A DNA stretch of 64,000 nucleotides, taken from positions 124,001 to 188,000 of the forward strand of contig NZ_CP085953.1 of the NCBI RefSeq assembly GCF_020735385.1, read 5' to 3'. The translations under genes were made by a program, and so were the position numbers. This document shows positions 52,791-62,592 of this stretch, one piece after another. Numbering within the stretch: position 1 is the stretch's first letter; the number at the start of each line of letters is the position of its first letter. Below the pieces are notes generated by a model. That model saw nothing but the letters and a program-made list of their open reading frames with translations. It searched no databases and was not told the origin of the DNA. This DNA comes from Granulicatella elegans (GTDB lineage: Bacteria > Bacillota > Bacilli > Lactobacillales > Aerococcaceae).

Positions 52791-53741
52791 ATGCAACCTA
52801 TCTTTTTAAAACCAGTCCTACAAGAAAAAATTTGGGGCGGTAAAAAATTACAAACAGAATTTAACTTAACATTGCCAAGTGATAAAGTTGGTGAATCTTG
52901 GTCGATTAGCGCTCATCCGAATGGACAGTCCACTGTTCTTTCCCCTTCTGAATTTCAAGGGATGACACTAGCCGAATTATATGCAAAACATGCAGATTTA
53001 TTTCATCAACAAGCATTGCCCACTTTCCCTCTATTAATCAAAATTTTAGATGCAAGTGATGACTTATCCATTCAAGTACATCCAAATGATGCTTATGGAT
53101 TAGAACATGAACACGAATTAGGGAAAAACGAATGTTGGTATGTTATTTCTGCTGAACCGGGTGCCAAAATTATTTACGGACATACCGCACAAACAAAAGA
53201 AGATTTTATTACATTAATCCAAGAAGAGAAATGGAACGAATTATTTACAGAAGTTCCTGTAAAAGCAGGAGATTTCTTCAACGTCCCAAGCGGAACTATT
53301 CACGCAATCGGAAAAGGCATTGTCATTTTAGAAACACAACAAAACTCTGATACTACTTACCGTGTCTATGATTATGACCGAAAAGATGATGCAGGAAATC
53401 CTCGTCCATTACATATTCCACAAACAATTGATGTCACTACAATTCCACATCAATTACCAATTTTTCAACAAACAGTCGAAAAATTGGATGATGCAACCAT
53501 TACTCATTTCATTACCAATCACTATTTCTCTGTTTGGAAATGGGAAATCGATGGAACTTACGCTACTACACTAGATGACAACTACTATTTAGCAACTGTT
53601 ATCGAAGGTGAAGGAACACTAGAAGTAAATGGCGAATCATTCATTCTTAAAAAAGCAGATTCCTTTATTTTACCTACACCTATTCATGATGTAACTGTAA
53701 AAGGAAATCTAACATTAATCGTTTCTCGTTCAGAAGAATAA
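52791..53741 (+). CDS. manA: Mannose-6-phosphate isomerase, class I
   Basis: The 316-residue cupin protein has EKIWGGKKL, the zinc ligands in SIQVHPNDAYG with GKNECWYV, and the FFNVPSGTIHAIG site. It interconverts mannose and fructose 6-phosphates. The length is that of the short Gram-positive type. It is a single gene. Confidence 0.95.
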   Translation: MQPIFLKPVLQEKIWGGKKLQTEFNLTLPSDKVGESWSISAHPNGQSTVLSPSEFQGMTLAELYAKHADLFHQQALPTFPLLIKILDASDDLSIQVHPNDAYGLEHEHELGKNECWYVISAEPGAKIIYGHTAQTKEDFITLIQEEKWNELFTEVPVKAGDFFNVPSGTIHAIGKGIVILETQQNSDTTYRVYDYDRKDDAGNPRPLHIPQTIDVTTIPHQLPIFQQTVEKLDDATITHFITNHYFSVWKWEIDGTYATTLDDNYYLATVIEGEGTLEVNGESFILKKADSFILPTPIHDVTVKGNLTLIVSRSEE

Positions 53742-53745
53742 AAAA

Positions 53746-53786
53746 TAAAAACAGCATTCCGGTTATGGAATGCTGTTTTTAACAAA
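53746..53786. terminator. Bidirectional terminator between manA and the transaldolase gene
   Basis: AAAAACAGCATTCC pairs with GGAATGCTGTTTTT around a small loop between converging genes. Confidence 0.9.
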
Positions 53787-53792
53787 TTTCAA

Positions 53793-54509
53793 TTACTCTA
53801 AAATATTAAATCCTAAACTTGTACTGTCTCTTAAAAACATTTGAACAGTCTCTAAAGAATATTGTGTTAAATCTTTATCTTTTAACGATAATTTCTTTAT
53901 CAAATCAGAAGTACATGTAATGATATCCACTCCTAACTCATTTGCTTGATAAATATTAAATGTTTCTCTAGGACTTGCCCATAATAATTCAGCCAATTCT
54001 TTCTTACGACAAATTTCTAAAGCTTCTTTCATAATCGGCATTGGATCTACACCTGTATCTGCAATTCTTCCCGCAAAAACGGAAACAATGGATGGAGTAT
54101 TATTTTTTAGCACTGCTACAACTTCTTCCACTTGTTTTATTGTAAAAATTGCAGTTACATTAACTTTAATACCATCTGCAGTTAAACGGTCAATCAATGG
54201 TACAGTACTCTCTCCTTTTGAATTAGTAATAGGAATTTTTACATAGACATTTTCCGCTAACGTTGCAATTCTACGTGCCTCTTTTTCCATTTGGTCAATT
54301 TCATCTTCGAATACTTCAAAAGAAACTGGGTAAGTTTTAATCTCTTTTAAGACTTCCTTAGCAAATCCAATATAACTTGTAATACCAGCTTTTTTCATTA
54401 AACTTGGATTAGTAGTAAAACCCGTTACAATACCTGAATTTAAATCATTTAACATGTTATCTAAATTTGCTCCATCAGAAAACACTTTAACTGTTAATTC
54501 TTTAACCAT
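53793..54509 (-). CDS. Transaldolase / fructose-6-phosphate aldolase family protein
   Basis: This short (238-residue) class I aldolase has an early catalytic Asp in VFSDGANL, GFTTNPSLM, and the Schiff-base Lys in VYVKIPITN. Short proteins of this class include both transaldolases and F6P aldolases (FSA/TalC). It follows the PTS EIIC gene by five bases, so it should act on the phosphosugar that the PTS imports. The substrate is unknown. Confidence 0.85.
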   Translation of the reverse strand: MVKELTVKVFSDGANLDNMLNDLNSGIVTGFTTNPSLMKKAGITSYIGFAKEVLKEIKTYPVSFEVFEDEIDQMEKEARRIATLAENVYVKIPITNSKGESTVPLIDRLTADGIKVNVTAIFTIKQVEEVVAVLKNNTPSIVSVFAGRIADTGVDPMPIMKEALEICRKKELAELLWASPRETFNIYQANELGVDIITCTSDLIKKLSLKDKDLTQYSLETVQMFLRDSTSLGFNILE

Positions 54510-54514
54510 ATAAT

Positions 54515-55897
54515 TTACTCCTCTTCTTCAACAATATTATTCAAAGCTTCTTTTGATTTTGTAAGTACTGAAGGTAAAACTAATACAACAGCTAAAACCG
54601 CAGCAATAATATAAATACCAATAACTCCTACTGATTCACCAGTACGTCCCAATAGAATACCAATTAAACCAAAATCAAAATCACCAAATGTTGTATTAGC
54701 AAATCCTAATTTTCCTAAAACTGGAAGTAATGTAGCTGGTAAAAACGCTAAGAATAATCCATTTACAAATGATCCTAAAATCGCACCTTTTCTACCTCCT
54801 GTTGCATTACCAAAAATTCCAGCTGTAGCTCCACAGAAGAAATGCGGTACCATACCAGGAATAATTAACACTCCACCTAATGCACCCAGTACAAACATAC
54901 CTACAAGACCACCTAAGAAACTAAATGCAAATCCAATAATTACAGCAGTCGGAGCATAAGGGAAGAATACAGCACAATCTACTGCAGGTACTGCATTTGG
55001 AATTAATTTAGTAGCAATACCTTGGAAAGCAGGAATTAAATCTGCCAAGATCATACGAACCCCTGCATAAACTACTGATACACCTACAGCAAATGTCAAA
55101 CCACTAATAATGGCAAAAATCAAAGGATTCTTTCCGTTAGCCAATTCTTCTACCGCTTGAGGATGTCTAATCAAGCAAGCTACAACACCAATAATATAAA
55201 ATATTACCATTACAATTCCTGTTGAAATTGTTGTATTTCTTAAAAAGCTCCATTTATCAGAAATTTGTAATTCTTCTGTACTTCTGCTGTCTTTACCAAC
55301 CTTAGTCCCTATCCAAGCTGCTAAATAATAACCTAAACTTCCAAAGTGACCCATAGCAATTTCATCACCATCTGTTACTTTCAAAGTATATTTTTGACCA
55401 ATTGCTGGTGAGATAGCTGACCATGCACCTAAGAAAAATCCTCCTAATAAAACTAATACAACTCCTTCAAATCCAATTGCTCCTAAAACTGCCGAAAGTA
55501 AGCATGCCATGAAGAAACTATGATGTCCTGTTAAAAAAATATATTTAAAACGAGTAAATCTAGCAAAAAGTAAATTCAATAACAAGCCAACAATTAAAAT
55601 TGACATTGTTTCTACACCTAAGATTTTTTGTGCTACACTTGTAACAGCCTCATTATTTGGAACTACTCCCGTAATACCAAATCCTTGTTCAATTAATGTT
55701 GCCAGAGGAACTAAATTAGCTTGAATAACACCCGCTCCTGCAGCTAACATTAGATATCCTAAAATAGGACCTAATGTTCCAGTCAACACCTTATGCCCTG
55801 GTGTTTTTAAAGCAAGTAATCCAAAAAATGCAATTAATCCCATTAAAAATGCTGGCTCACTTAAAATGTTTTGAAAAAATATTAATACCCCATTCAT
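54515..55897 (-). CDS. Ascorbate-type PTS permease EIIC
   Basis: The 460-residue protein has about 11 membrane segments and the UlaA-family segments TGHHSFFMACLL, GHFGSLGYYLAAW and VDCAVFFPYAPTAV. It would carry and phosphorylate L-ascorbate or a related sugar acid or pentitol. The cluster has no UlaD/E/F enzymes, only the transaldolase, so ascorbate itself is doubtful. Confidence 0.87.
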   Translation of the reverse strand: MNGVLIFFQNILSEPAFLMGLIAFFGLLALKTPGHKVLTGTLGPILGYLMLAAGAGVIQANLVPLATLIEQGFGITGVVPNNEAVTSVAQKILGVETMSILIVGLLLNLLFARFTRFKYIFLTGHHSFFMACLLSAVLGAIGFEGVVLVLLGGFFLGAWSAISPAIGQKYTLKVTDGDEIAMGHFGSLGYYLAAWIGTKVGKDSRSTEELQISDKWSFLRNTTISTGIVMVIFYIIGVVACLIRHPQAVEELANGKNPLIFAIISGLTFAVGVSVVYAGVRMILADLIPAFQGIATKLIPNAVPAVDCAVFFPYAPTAVIIGFAFSFLGGLVGMFVLGALGGVLIIPGMVPHFFCGATAGIFGNATGGRKGAILGSFVNGLFLAFLPATLLPVLGKLGFANTTFGDFDFGLIGILLGRTGESVGVIGIYIIAAVLAVVLVLPSVLTKSKEALNNIVEEEE

Positions 55898-55921
55898 GTT
55901 ACTTCCTCCTTATTTATCATA

Positions 55922-56203
55922 TTAATTATTATTCATTTCTTGTAAAACTGGTGCTAATACTGGTTCAATTTTCTTTCTATTTGTATAACTTTCTACAATA
56001 CAAACATTTGCTGTTTCTGGAAAAATATCTTTAAACTCTTTCACAGTTACATATAAATCAGCATTTTTTCCAACTGCTGCATTAGAATCACATGATTCTG
56101 CTTCAACTTCAATCCCTAAGTCTTTAGCTATAGCTTCTACTTTTAATCTCAATAACAAGCTACTACCAATTCCATTTCCACAAACTGTTACTACTTTAAT
56201 CAT
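55922..56203 (-). CDS. Ascorbate/galactitol-type PTS EIIB
   Basis: The start MIKVVTVCGNGIGSS (56203) follows GGAGGTGAG and overlaps the regulator's end by eight bases. The phosphocysteine is C8 in the CGNGIGSS loop. The 93-residue protein carries phosphate from the EIIA domain, found in the regulator, to EIIC. Confidence 0.9.
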   Translation of the reverse strand: MIKVVTVCGNGIGSSLLLRLKVEAIAKDLGIEVEAESCDSNAAVGKNADLYVTVKEFKDIFPETANVCIVESYTNRKKIEPVLAPVLQEMNNN

Positions 56204-58250
56204 CCCACTCACCTCCTTCTTCAATTACTTTCTCAATTAAACTTAAAATTTCTTCCGGTGTTTCGGCTTTAATCAAATTTTCTATAACATCATCATCTTC
56301 TAAAATTAATGACAATTGCTGTAAAGCTTTTAAATGTGCAGTGGAATCAACTGTTGCTAATACAAATATTAACTGTACATTTTTATCTTCATCATCTCCT
56401 GAACCAAAATTAACAGGTTTCTTTAATTGCAATAAACTAATCCCTAAACGATGAACACCAGCATCTGGTGATGCGTGAGGAACTGCTACTTTTGGTGCTA
56501 AAACTATATACGGACCAATTTCATTAACACTTTTAATGATAGCATCGACATAACTTTCTTCGATATAACTTTGTTCTAATAAAGGTTTAGATGCAATTCT
56601 GACTGCAGTTTGCCAATCGTTTACTTTATCTAATTGTTGAATCAATTCTTTTTTAACTAAATCTTTCAAGGAATCACCTCCTAACACTACTTCTTTATTA
56701 GCAAACAAATATTTTGTTAAATCTTTTTTCAACTCCTTTTCATTTTTTACAAAGACGTGCTTAGTAATAATATTAAGTATTTCATCAACTGAAATAAATT
56801 CTTTTTTCTTCAAATGGAATGTTTCAAAAACTTTTTTCTTTAATAAAATCTTTTCAGTAGAATTCATGATTGTTTTAACAATAAAAAGTGGTTTATCTAC
56901 CTCAATATTCATTGTAGAAAAAATCATATCAACTTTTTGAATTCCAATATTTCTTTTATAATCATTAAAAGACATTGTATAAAATTCTATCATCGGAAAT
57001 ATCTGTTTCAATTCGGCTCGTAAAATTAATGAAGAACTAATTCCATTTGGACAGATAACCATAGCAACAATTTTTTCACTTATACTTTCTTTTTGAATAT
57101 TTTCTAAATATCCACCAAAATGAATTGTAAAATAGGCAATTTCATCATCAGATATCTTTTTACACGTTGCTTCTTCTAAAGGCTTAAGACTTCTTTTAAT
57201 TAAAGCAAACAAATAATTATATTCTTTAACAATTTGGCTGGTAAGAGGATTTTTTAAAGAAATATCAAAAATTTGTCTATAAAATGCAGGATATAAATGT
57301 GAATATAAATTTCTTCTAAATTGAAATGTTTCAGGAAATTCTAAGCCTGTATTTACTTTTACTTGTAAAATAATTTCATCCATTATTTTTATAATGTCAG
57401 GTTCAGGATTAATATTTAAATCTCCCTGAACACACCCTGCTAATCTGGATAAAAGAAAATCTCTTTCCTTTGATAAATTTGGAAATTGTTCTTCGATATC
57501 TAATAGCAGTCTTAATAATGGTGTTTCGATTATTTTTTCAAAATTTTCCTTTTTTTTGATATATGGTTCTTTCAAACTATATTCATTAAATACTGCCATT
57601 AATATGGCTACTGTATCAATTTTCTCGGCAATAAATATTAATTGATATTTATCACTACCTATTTTTAACGAATTTAAAAATATTTCTTCTTGATAGATTA
57701 AATTACATTCATTAAAAATGTAACTTAAAATATTTCTTCCACACACTAAAGTAATTAAATATCCAATTGTTATCTCAAGTAATTCTCTGATTTTATTACT
57801 ATCTCCATCTATATAATATCCTTTTTCACGAGAGTAAATTAACTGAAGTTCACATTGTTTCAAAATAGCTTTAACTTCTTTTAAATCTGCTAAAATTGAA
57901 TTTTTACTCATTCTTAAAAAATCTTGCAAATGTAAATTAGAAATATAGTCTGAATATAAAATTATATATAAAATCAACATATCTATACGTTCTTCCTGGA
58001 ACACAAAATCTTTTGATTCTATATTAATATACTTCAATATACTAGTTATTGAGATATCTGGTGTAATAATAAAATCATTTTGAACAGTAATGATAGGTAA
58101 ATCTAAATTTAGTAACATTTCATTAACTTTTTGTATATCTGTCATTACTATTCTTTTATTACATTGAAGTACACCCTCCATTTCTTCTATAGAGGTATGA
58201 TTATAATTAAGAAAAAACTGGTATTTTTTTATGAGCTCATTTGTTAACAC
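56196..58250 (-). CDS. PRD transcription regulator with fused EIIA domain
   Basis: It starts at GTG 58250, six bases after AGGAGG. The 684 residues are arranged as an N-terminal helix-turn-helix (about 1-125), two PTS regulation domains (about 180-395), an EIIB-like domain with CPNGISSS (about 400-490), and a C-terminal EIIA domain with the acceptor H592 in VAVPHASPDAG. This is the MtlR/ManR type of activator. As the cluster has no separate EIIA gene, this domain may also supply the transporter. It is the first gene of the operon and probably controls it. Confidence 0.88.
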   Translation of the reverse strand: MLTNELIKKYQFFLNYNHTSIEEMEGVLQCNKRIVMTDIQKVNEMLLNLDLPIITVQNDFIITPDISITSILKYINIESKDFVFQEERIDMLILYIILYSDYISNLHLQDFLRMSKNSILADLKEVKAILKQCELQLIYSREKGYYIDGDSNKIRELLEITIGYLITLVCGRNILSYIFNECNLIYQEEIFLNSLKIGSDKYQLIFIAEKIDTVAILMAVFNEYSLKEPYIKKKENFEKIIETPLLRLLLDIEEQFPNLSKERDFLLSRLAGCVQGDLNINPEPDIIKIMDEIILQVKVNTGLEFPETFQFRRNLYSHLYPAFYRQIFDISLKNPLTSQIVKEYNYLFALIKRSLKPLEEATCKKISDDEIAYFTIHFGGYLENIQKESISEKIVAMVICPNGISSSLILRAELKQIFPMIEFYTMSFNDYKRNIGIQKVDMIFSTMNIEVDKPLFIVKTIMNSTEKILLKKKVFETFHLKKKEFISVDEILNIITKHVFVKNEKELKKDLTKYLFANKEVVLGGDSLKDLVKKELIQQLDKVNDWQTAVRIASKPLLEQSYIEESYVDAIIKSVNEIGPYIVLAPKVAVPHASPDAGVHRLGISLLQLKKPVNFGSGDDEDKNVQLIFVLATVDSTAHLKALQQLSLILEDDDVIENLIKAETPEEILSLIEKVIEEGGEWDD

Positions 58251-58275
58251 TTTATTCCTCCTATAACAAAATTAT

Positions 58276-58289
58276 ATAAAGCGCTATCA
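58276..58289 (-). promoter_or_regulatory. Candidate cre site of the PTS operon
   Basis: ATAAAGCGCTATCA agrees with TGAAAGCGCTTTCA at 11 of 14 positions and lies 26 bases before the regulator start, apt for CcpA repression. Confidence 0.4.
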
Positions 58290-58307
58290 TTTTCATCAAT
58301 AGTATTT

Positions 58308-58352
58308 GAGCACAACTTTATGTTCGTTACCTCTACATAAATTGTGCCCAAT
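58308..58352 (-). terminator. Inverted repeat after gntP
   Basis: GGGCACAATTTATGT pairs with the ACATAAAGTTGTGCTC arm. It is just past the gntP stop. It lacks a T-run, so it is a weak terminator or a regulator's operator. Confidence 0.45.
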
Positions 58353-58358
58353 TTTACT

Positions 58359-59615
58359 TTATCCTAATAAATACAAAATCACTGCGACAATAGTACTTGT
58401 CAAACCTACCAATGCTTCGTAAGGAATTAACTTCATACGATCTTCAATACTCATAAAGACTGAACCTCCTGTAGCATGGAAGAATGATCCATGAGGAAGA
58501 GAATCCAACACTGTTGCCCCAGCATGAATCATTGCTGCTGCTGCCACTGCAGGAACTCCAGAAGAAACTAAAGGAGCTGCAAACGTTTGAGAAGCAATCG
58601 TAGAACCAGCTGTTGTAGAAGCGGTAGCTGCTCCCATTAAAACACCTGATAATGGCGCTAAAACAAAGGATGGCATATTCAAAGCTTCCAATACATGAAT
58701 CATATCCACTTGTAGAGAAGAAGCTTTAATAATTCCCGCAATTGTTCCTGTTCCAATTAATAAAATGGATACACCGATTACTTTACTCAATCCAAATTCT
58801 GTATATTCCACGGTATGTTTTGAATGCCCTGTTACTAAAATTGTTACCAACCCACCAATTGGTAATGCAATTAAAGGATCCACGCTTACTCCGACTAATG
58901 AACGTAAAGCTAATAACGCAATGACCACAATTGGCCCAAGAATCGCTTGGAAAAATGGTACAGAAGTGTGATGTTCTGCTTCTTCTTCCATATCGTCAAA
59001 AGCATGATCAACTTTCTTTGCTAGAAATCCTGCTAATAAAATACTAACAACTAATGCTACTAATGCAGGAATAATATTTTTAGCCATTAATGCTGTTAAA
59101 TCTAATTGAAATGCTTCTGAAGCAGCAATCGTATTTGGATTTGGAGAAATAATATTTCCTGCTTTTCCTCCACCAATCATTGCTAATAAAATACCTGCTT
59201 TTGATAAATTCGCTTTTTTTGCAATCGCAATCGCAATCGGTGCTACTGTAATAACAGCAATATCAATAAATACTCCTACTGCACAAATAATCATTGTAGC
59301 AATCGAAATCGCTGCAATGGCTCTTTTCTCCCCTAACTTCTTCACAATTGTTTCAGCAATCGTTTCAGCAGAACCTGTTTTAATTAAAGCTCCTGCTAAA
59401 ATACCTGAAGTCATAATTCTTAATACTGGAGACATCATTCCTTGTGCTCCCGTTACCATCGCACTAACGGAACCTGCTAAACCAGCTCCACCAATCACGC
59501 CTCCTACTAAAGCTCCTAAAATTAAACTATAAGCTGGATGAACTTTTTTAATAATCAGTATAATTGCAAGAATTAATCCAACTAAAGCTCCTAATGTACT
59601 AATTTGACTAACCAT
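58359..59615 (-). CDS. GntP-family permease, probably for glycerate
   Basis: The 418-residue protein has 12 or more membrane segments, with GGGKAGNIISPNPNTIA and ATASTTAGSTIASQ, typical of the GntP (gluconate:H+) family. It starts one base after the glycerate kinase stop, so glycerate is the likely substrate. This is an inference from context. Confidence 0.85.
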   Translation of the reverse strand: MVSQISTLGALVGLILAIILIIKKVHPAYSLILGALVGGVIGGAGLAGSVSAMVTGAQGMMSPVLRIMTSGILAGALIKTGSAETIAETIVKKLGEKRAIAAISIATMIICAVGVFIDIAVITVAPIAIAIAKKANLSKAGILLAMIGGGKAGNIISPNPNTIAASEAFQLDLTALMAKNIIPALVALVVSILLAGFLAKKVDHAFDDMEEEAEHHTSVPFFQAILGPIVVIALLALRSLVGVSVDPLIALPIGGLVTILVTGHSKHTVEYTEFGLSKVIGVSILLIGTGTIAGIIKASSLQVDMIHVLEALNMPSFVLAPLSGVLMGAATASTTAGSTIASQTFAAPLVSSGVPAVAAAAMIHAGATVLDSLPHGSFFHATGGSVFMSIEDRMKLIPYEALVGLTSTIVAVILYLLG

Positions 59616-59616
59616 T

Positions 59617-60777
59617 TTATTTTCCTTCTTTCATCATTTCTACTACTCTAAAAACTTGTTCCACTGTATCAACCATATTCTGATGAGCGACTTCTTTATT
59701 CATCGCTTCTTTAAGCGTTACAACTCCTCTTAAAATCGGAAAAAATGCATCAATTCCATGTTGATTACATTCTTTTGCATCTGGTGTAACAGCTCCTGCA
59801 AAAGCTAACACTTTCTTTTGATGCTTTTTAGCTAAGGATGCTACTCCTATTGGAGCTTTTCCTAATGCCGTTTGTCCGTCAAGTCTTCCCTCACCTGTTA
59901 CAACAAAATCAGCAGTTGCTATTAATTCTTCTAATTTCGTTTCTGTTAATACAATTTGAATACCAGACTCTAATGTGGCATTAGTATAGGTTAAAAACGC
60001 AAATCCCATACCACCAGCTGCTCCTGTTCCAGGATAAAATCGATCTGCATTAGAATGAATATTCTTAGACAATTCAGCATAGTGTAATAATAATTGATCC
60101 AATTCTTGAACCATTTCAGGAGTTGCGCCTTTTTGTGGTCCAAAAATAGCACTGGAGCCATTTTCGCCACATAGTGGATTCGTAACATCACAAGCTACTT
60201 TGAACGTACATTCTTTTAATTTAGGATGTACATTGACGTCTTCAATACTTGCTAATTCTCTGAGTCCATCCCCACCGTAAGAAATCGCCTTTCCTTCTCG
60301 TGTTAGGAAATCATATCCTAACGCTTGTAGCATCCCAATTCCACCATCATTAGTAGCACTTCCGCCAATTCCAACAATAAAACGTCGACAGCCTCTTTCA
60401 ATTGCATCTAGAATTAATTCACCAACTCCATAAGTAGTTGTATTCATTGGATTGCGACTTTCTTCAAAAACTAATGTAATTCCTGCTGCAGCTGACATTT
60501 CAATAATGGCTGTTTTACTTGAATCTTCCTTAGATTCAATCACTCCGTAGACTGCTTCTACTTTTTCTCCTAATGGACCTGTTACTTCTTTTGTAACAAA
60601 GATTCCTCCCATTCCTTCGACTAATGCTTCAACGGTTCCTTCCCCACCATCTGCTAATGGACGAACCACTACCTCTGCATTTTGATGAACACGTTTTACG
60701 CCTTCTGCTATCGCTTGACCAGCTTCCATAGACGATAAACTTCCTTTGAACGAGTCAATGGCAACAACGACTTTCAT
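59617..60777 (-). CDS. glxK: Glycerate kinase
   Basis: The 386-residue protein starts KVVVAIDSFKGSLSS and has IGGSATNDGGIGMLQALGY and VVTGEGRLDGQTALGK, the GarK/GlxK signature. It phosphorylates D-glycerate, the 2- or 3-phosphate being made depending on the subtype. It is first in a two-gene operon with the GntP permease and has a clear cre site upstream. Confidence 0.93.
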   Translation of the reverse strand: MKVVVAIDSFKGSLSSMEAGQAIAEGVKRVHQNAEVVVRPLADGGEGTVEALVEGMGGIFVTKEVTGPLGEKVEAVYGVIESKEDSSKTAIIEMSAAAGITLVFEESRNPMNTTTYGVGELILDAIERGCRRFIVGIGGSATNDGGIGMLQALGYDFLTREGKAISYGGDGLRELASIEDVNVHPKLKECTFKVACDVTNPLCGENGSSAIFGPQKGATPEMVQELDQLLLHYAELSKNIHSNADRFYPGTGAAGGMGFAFLTYTNATLESGIQIVLTETKLEELIATADFVVTGEGRLDGQTALGKAPIGVASLAKKHQKKVLAFAGAVTPDAKECNQHGIDAFFPILRGVVTLKEAMNKEVAHQNMVDTVEQVFRVVEMMKEGK

Positions 60778-60815
60778 GTCAAAGCCTCCCTTTTCATAGA
60801 TTAATACACTATTTT

Positions 60816-60829
60816 AGCAAACGTTTACA
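60816..60829 (-). promoter_or_regulatory. cre site of the glycerate operon
   Basis: On the minus strand TGTAAACGTTTGCT fits the CcpA consensus throughout. It lies 39 bases before the glxK start and should repress the operon when preferred sugars are present. Confidence 0.65.
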
Positions 60830-60945
60830 ATTTTTCATAGTGCTTTTAGAATATTTCTTGAAAATTCTCCTACATTTCTTTATAAAAACAAAAAAACACC
60901 CAGTATAGGTGGTTTTCAGAACTATCCCCTGAACGGACAGCTCAA

Positions 60946-60977
60946 TAAAAAAAGGATGAGAAACCTCATCCTTCATC
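60946..60977 (-). terminator. Terminator of mscL
   Basis: GGATGAGGTTTCTCATCC hairpin followed by seven T on the minus strand, just past the mscL stop. Confidence 0.9.
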
Positions 60978-60990
60978 AAATTTTAGTTTA

Positions 60991-61374
60991 TTATTTGTTT
61001 GCTAATAAATCACGGATTTCACGTAAGTAATCTTCAGCTTTTGGTTCTGGAGCTACTTCTTTAGCTTCTTCTTTTCCGCCTTTAGCTAAATCTTGAACAG
61101 CGTTCATACCTTTAACTACCATGAAAAGAACAAAACCTACGATTACAAAGTTAATGATTGCAGCAGCAAAAGCACCTACACCTAATGTAGCTGAACCGAT
61201 TTTAACTGATACCCCAGCGATTGAATCTGCTTTAAATACCATTGCAATAACTGGTTCGAAAATGTCTTTTACTAATGAATCAACGATAGCTTTGAAAGCT
61301 GCCCCGATGATTACCGCAACTGCTAAATCAACAACATTTCCACGCATTAAGAACTCTTTAAATTCTTTTAACAT
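60991..61374 (-). CDS. mscL: Large-conductance mechanosensitive channel
   Basis: The start is MLKEFKEFLMRGNVVDLAVA (61374) after AAAGGAG; the frame upstream lacks a site. The 127 residues have two membrane helices, the pore-lining VVDLAVAVIIGAAF, and a charged C-terminal bundle. It releases solutes on sudden loss of external osmolarity. Confidence 0.97.
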   Translation of the reverse strand: MLKEFKEFLMRGNVVDLAVAVIIGAAFKAIVDSLVKDIFEPVIAMVFKADSIAGVSVKIGSATLGVGAFAAAIINFVIVGFVLFMVVKGMNAVQDLAKGGKEEAKEVAPEPKAEDYLREIRDLLANK

Positions 61375-61455
61375 TATAATTTCTCCTTTATTTTTAATAT
61401 TAATCTTAAATAGATTACAGGAATTTTTCAGAAAATGCAACAATTATGATTTCTG

Positions 61456-62580
61456 TTATATTAATTTTTGAATATAATTTTCTGGAGTATAAGAATCCAC
61501 GTTAAATAAAGGTGTATTCCCCACTGATAACTGTGCTAATAACGCACCAATCCATACTCCTGAAGTTAATCCTGAAGATCCTAGTCCGCTAGCAACAAAT
61601 ACCGAGTTTTCTTCTGGAATACTACCGAAAAATGGTAAGAAGTCAGAAGTATAGGCTCTTGTTCCAATTCGACTCCCTAGCCATTTTGCTTGTTTTAATG
61701 GTGGGAATACTTCACATGCTTCTTCATACATTTTTTGTTGCAATTCTTGATTATCTGTTAAGTCAAAGCCTTGGTCATTCTCATGTGTCGCACCTACAAT
61801 AATTTTACCATCTGCAAATGGTAAAATATCAATCTCTCCATGTAACATACAAACGGGCCACTTCCCTGTTTTTTCAGTTACCTCTAATTCTAATTCAATT
61901 AATTGTCCTTTTTGTGGGCGAACGTCTACATAATACCCGAGGGGTTCAATTAATTCTTTAACCCACGCTCCACTTGCTACGATAATTTTGTCGAACTGTT
62001 CTAGTCCGCTATTTGTCTTAACGACTACTTTTCCTTCTTCATCTCGTGTTAAGGTTACTTTTTCTTGTTGGATATTTGCTCCATTTTGTTTTGCTAAATG
62101 TAATTGCTGTTCAACTAAAAGTTTCCCATCGACTCTTCCACCACCAGAACAATGAATCGCTCCGTGAGTTCCGTTCCATCCTGGAACATAAGAGGAGATG
62201 CTTTCAACTTCAATTTTCGTTAAGGTTCCAATTCTTTCCTCTTCTTTCCTTCTTTCAGCAGCAATTTTTTCTAGTTTTTCTAATAATTCAGGAGTCTTTT
62301 TAAACACTAGCGCTCCTACTTGTTCATACGGCAATTGAGTCACACCATCTGCTTCTAGTTGTGCCATTAATTCTGGATAGTAAGAAGCTCCTCTTGCGGT
62401 TAATCGATACCAATCTTTATTTCTTCTTTGAGATAACCACGGGCAAATAATACCTGCTGCAGCTTTCGTAGCTTGCCCAACTCCGTCATCATAGACAACT
62501 AATTCTACTTCTAGATTTTTCGATAATTGATAAGCAGCTGTTGCCCCCACAATTCCTGCTCCAATAATTGCAATTCTCAT
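61456..62580 (-). CDS. FAD-dependent D-amino-acid-oxidase-like enzyme
   Basis: The 374-residue protein starts RIAIIGAGIVGATAAYQL (FAD dinucleotide site). It has the substrate-domain GGRVDGKLL and the closing FAD loop VASGLGSSGLTSG, which places it in the DadA/glycine oxidase (DAO) family. The substrate, possibly a D-amino acid or sarcosine-like amine, is unknown. It follows the amidase by 12 bases; the amidase could supply its substrate. Confidence 0.88.
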   Translation of the reverse strand: MRIAIIGAGIVGATAAYQLSKNLEVELVVYDDGVGQATKAAAGIICPWLSQRRNKDWYRLTARGASYYPELMAQLEADGVTQLPYEQVGALVFKKTPELLEKLEKIAAERRKEEERIGTLTKIEVESISSYVPGWNGTHGAIHCSGGGRVDGKLLVEQQLHLAKQNGANIQQEKVTLTRDEEGKVVVKTNSGLEQFDKIIVASGAWVKELIEPLGYYVDVRPQKGQLIELELEVTEKTGKWPVCMLHGEIDILPFADGKIIVGATHENDQGFDLTDNQELQQKMYEEACEVFPPLKQAKWLGSRIGTRAYTSDFLPFFGSIPEENSVFVASGLGSSGLTSGVWIGALLAQLSVGNTPLFNVDSYTPENYIQKLI

Positions 62581-62592
62581 CCTATTTCCTCC

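Noticed and set aside
54515-58250. A true ascorbate (ula) utilisation operon
   Set aside because: The UlaD, UlaE and UlaF enzymes and a free EIIA are absent. Only the transport family matches.
60885-60945. ACACCCAGTATAGGTGGTTTTCAG region as an IS end or terminator
   Set aside because: Its inverted repeat is weak, no partner end or duplication is seen, and the adjacent 60946-60977 hairpin already serves as mscL terminator.
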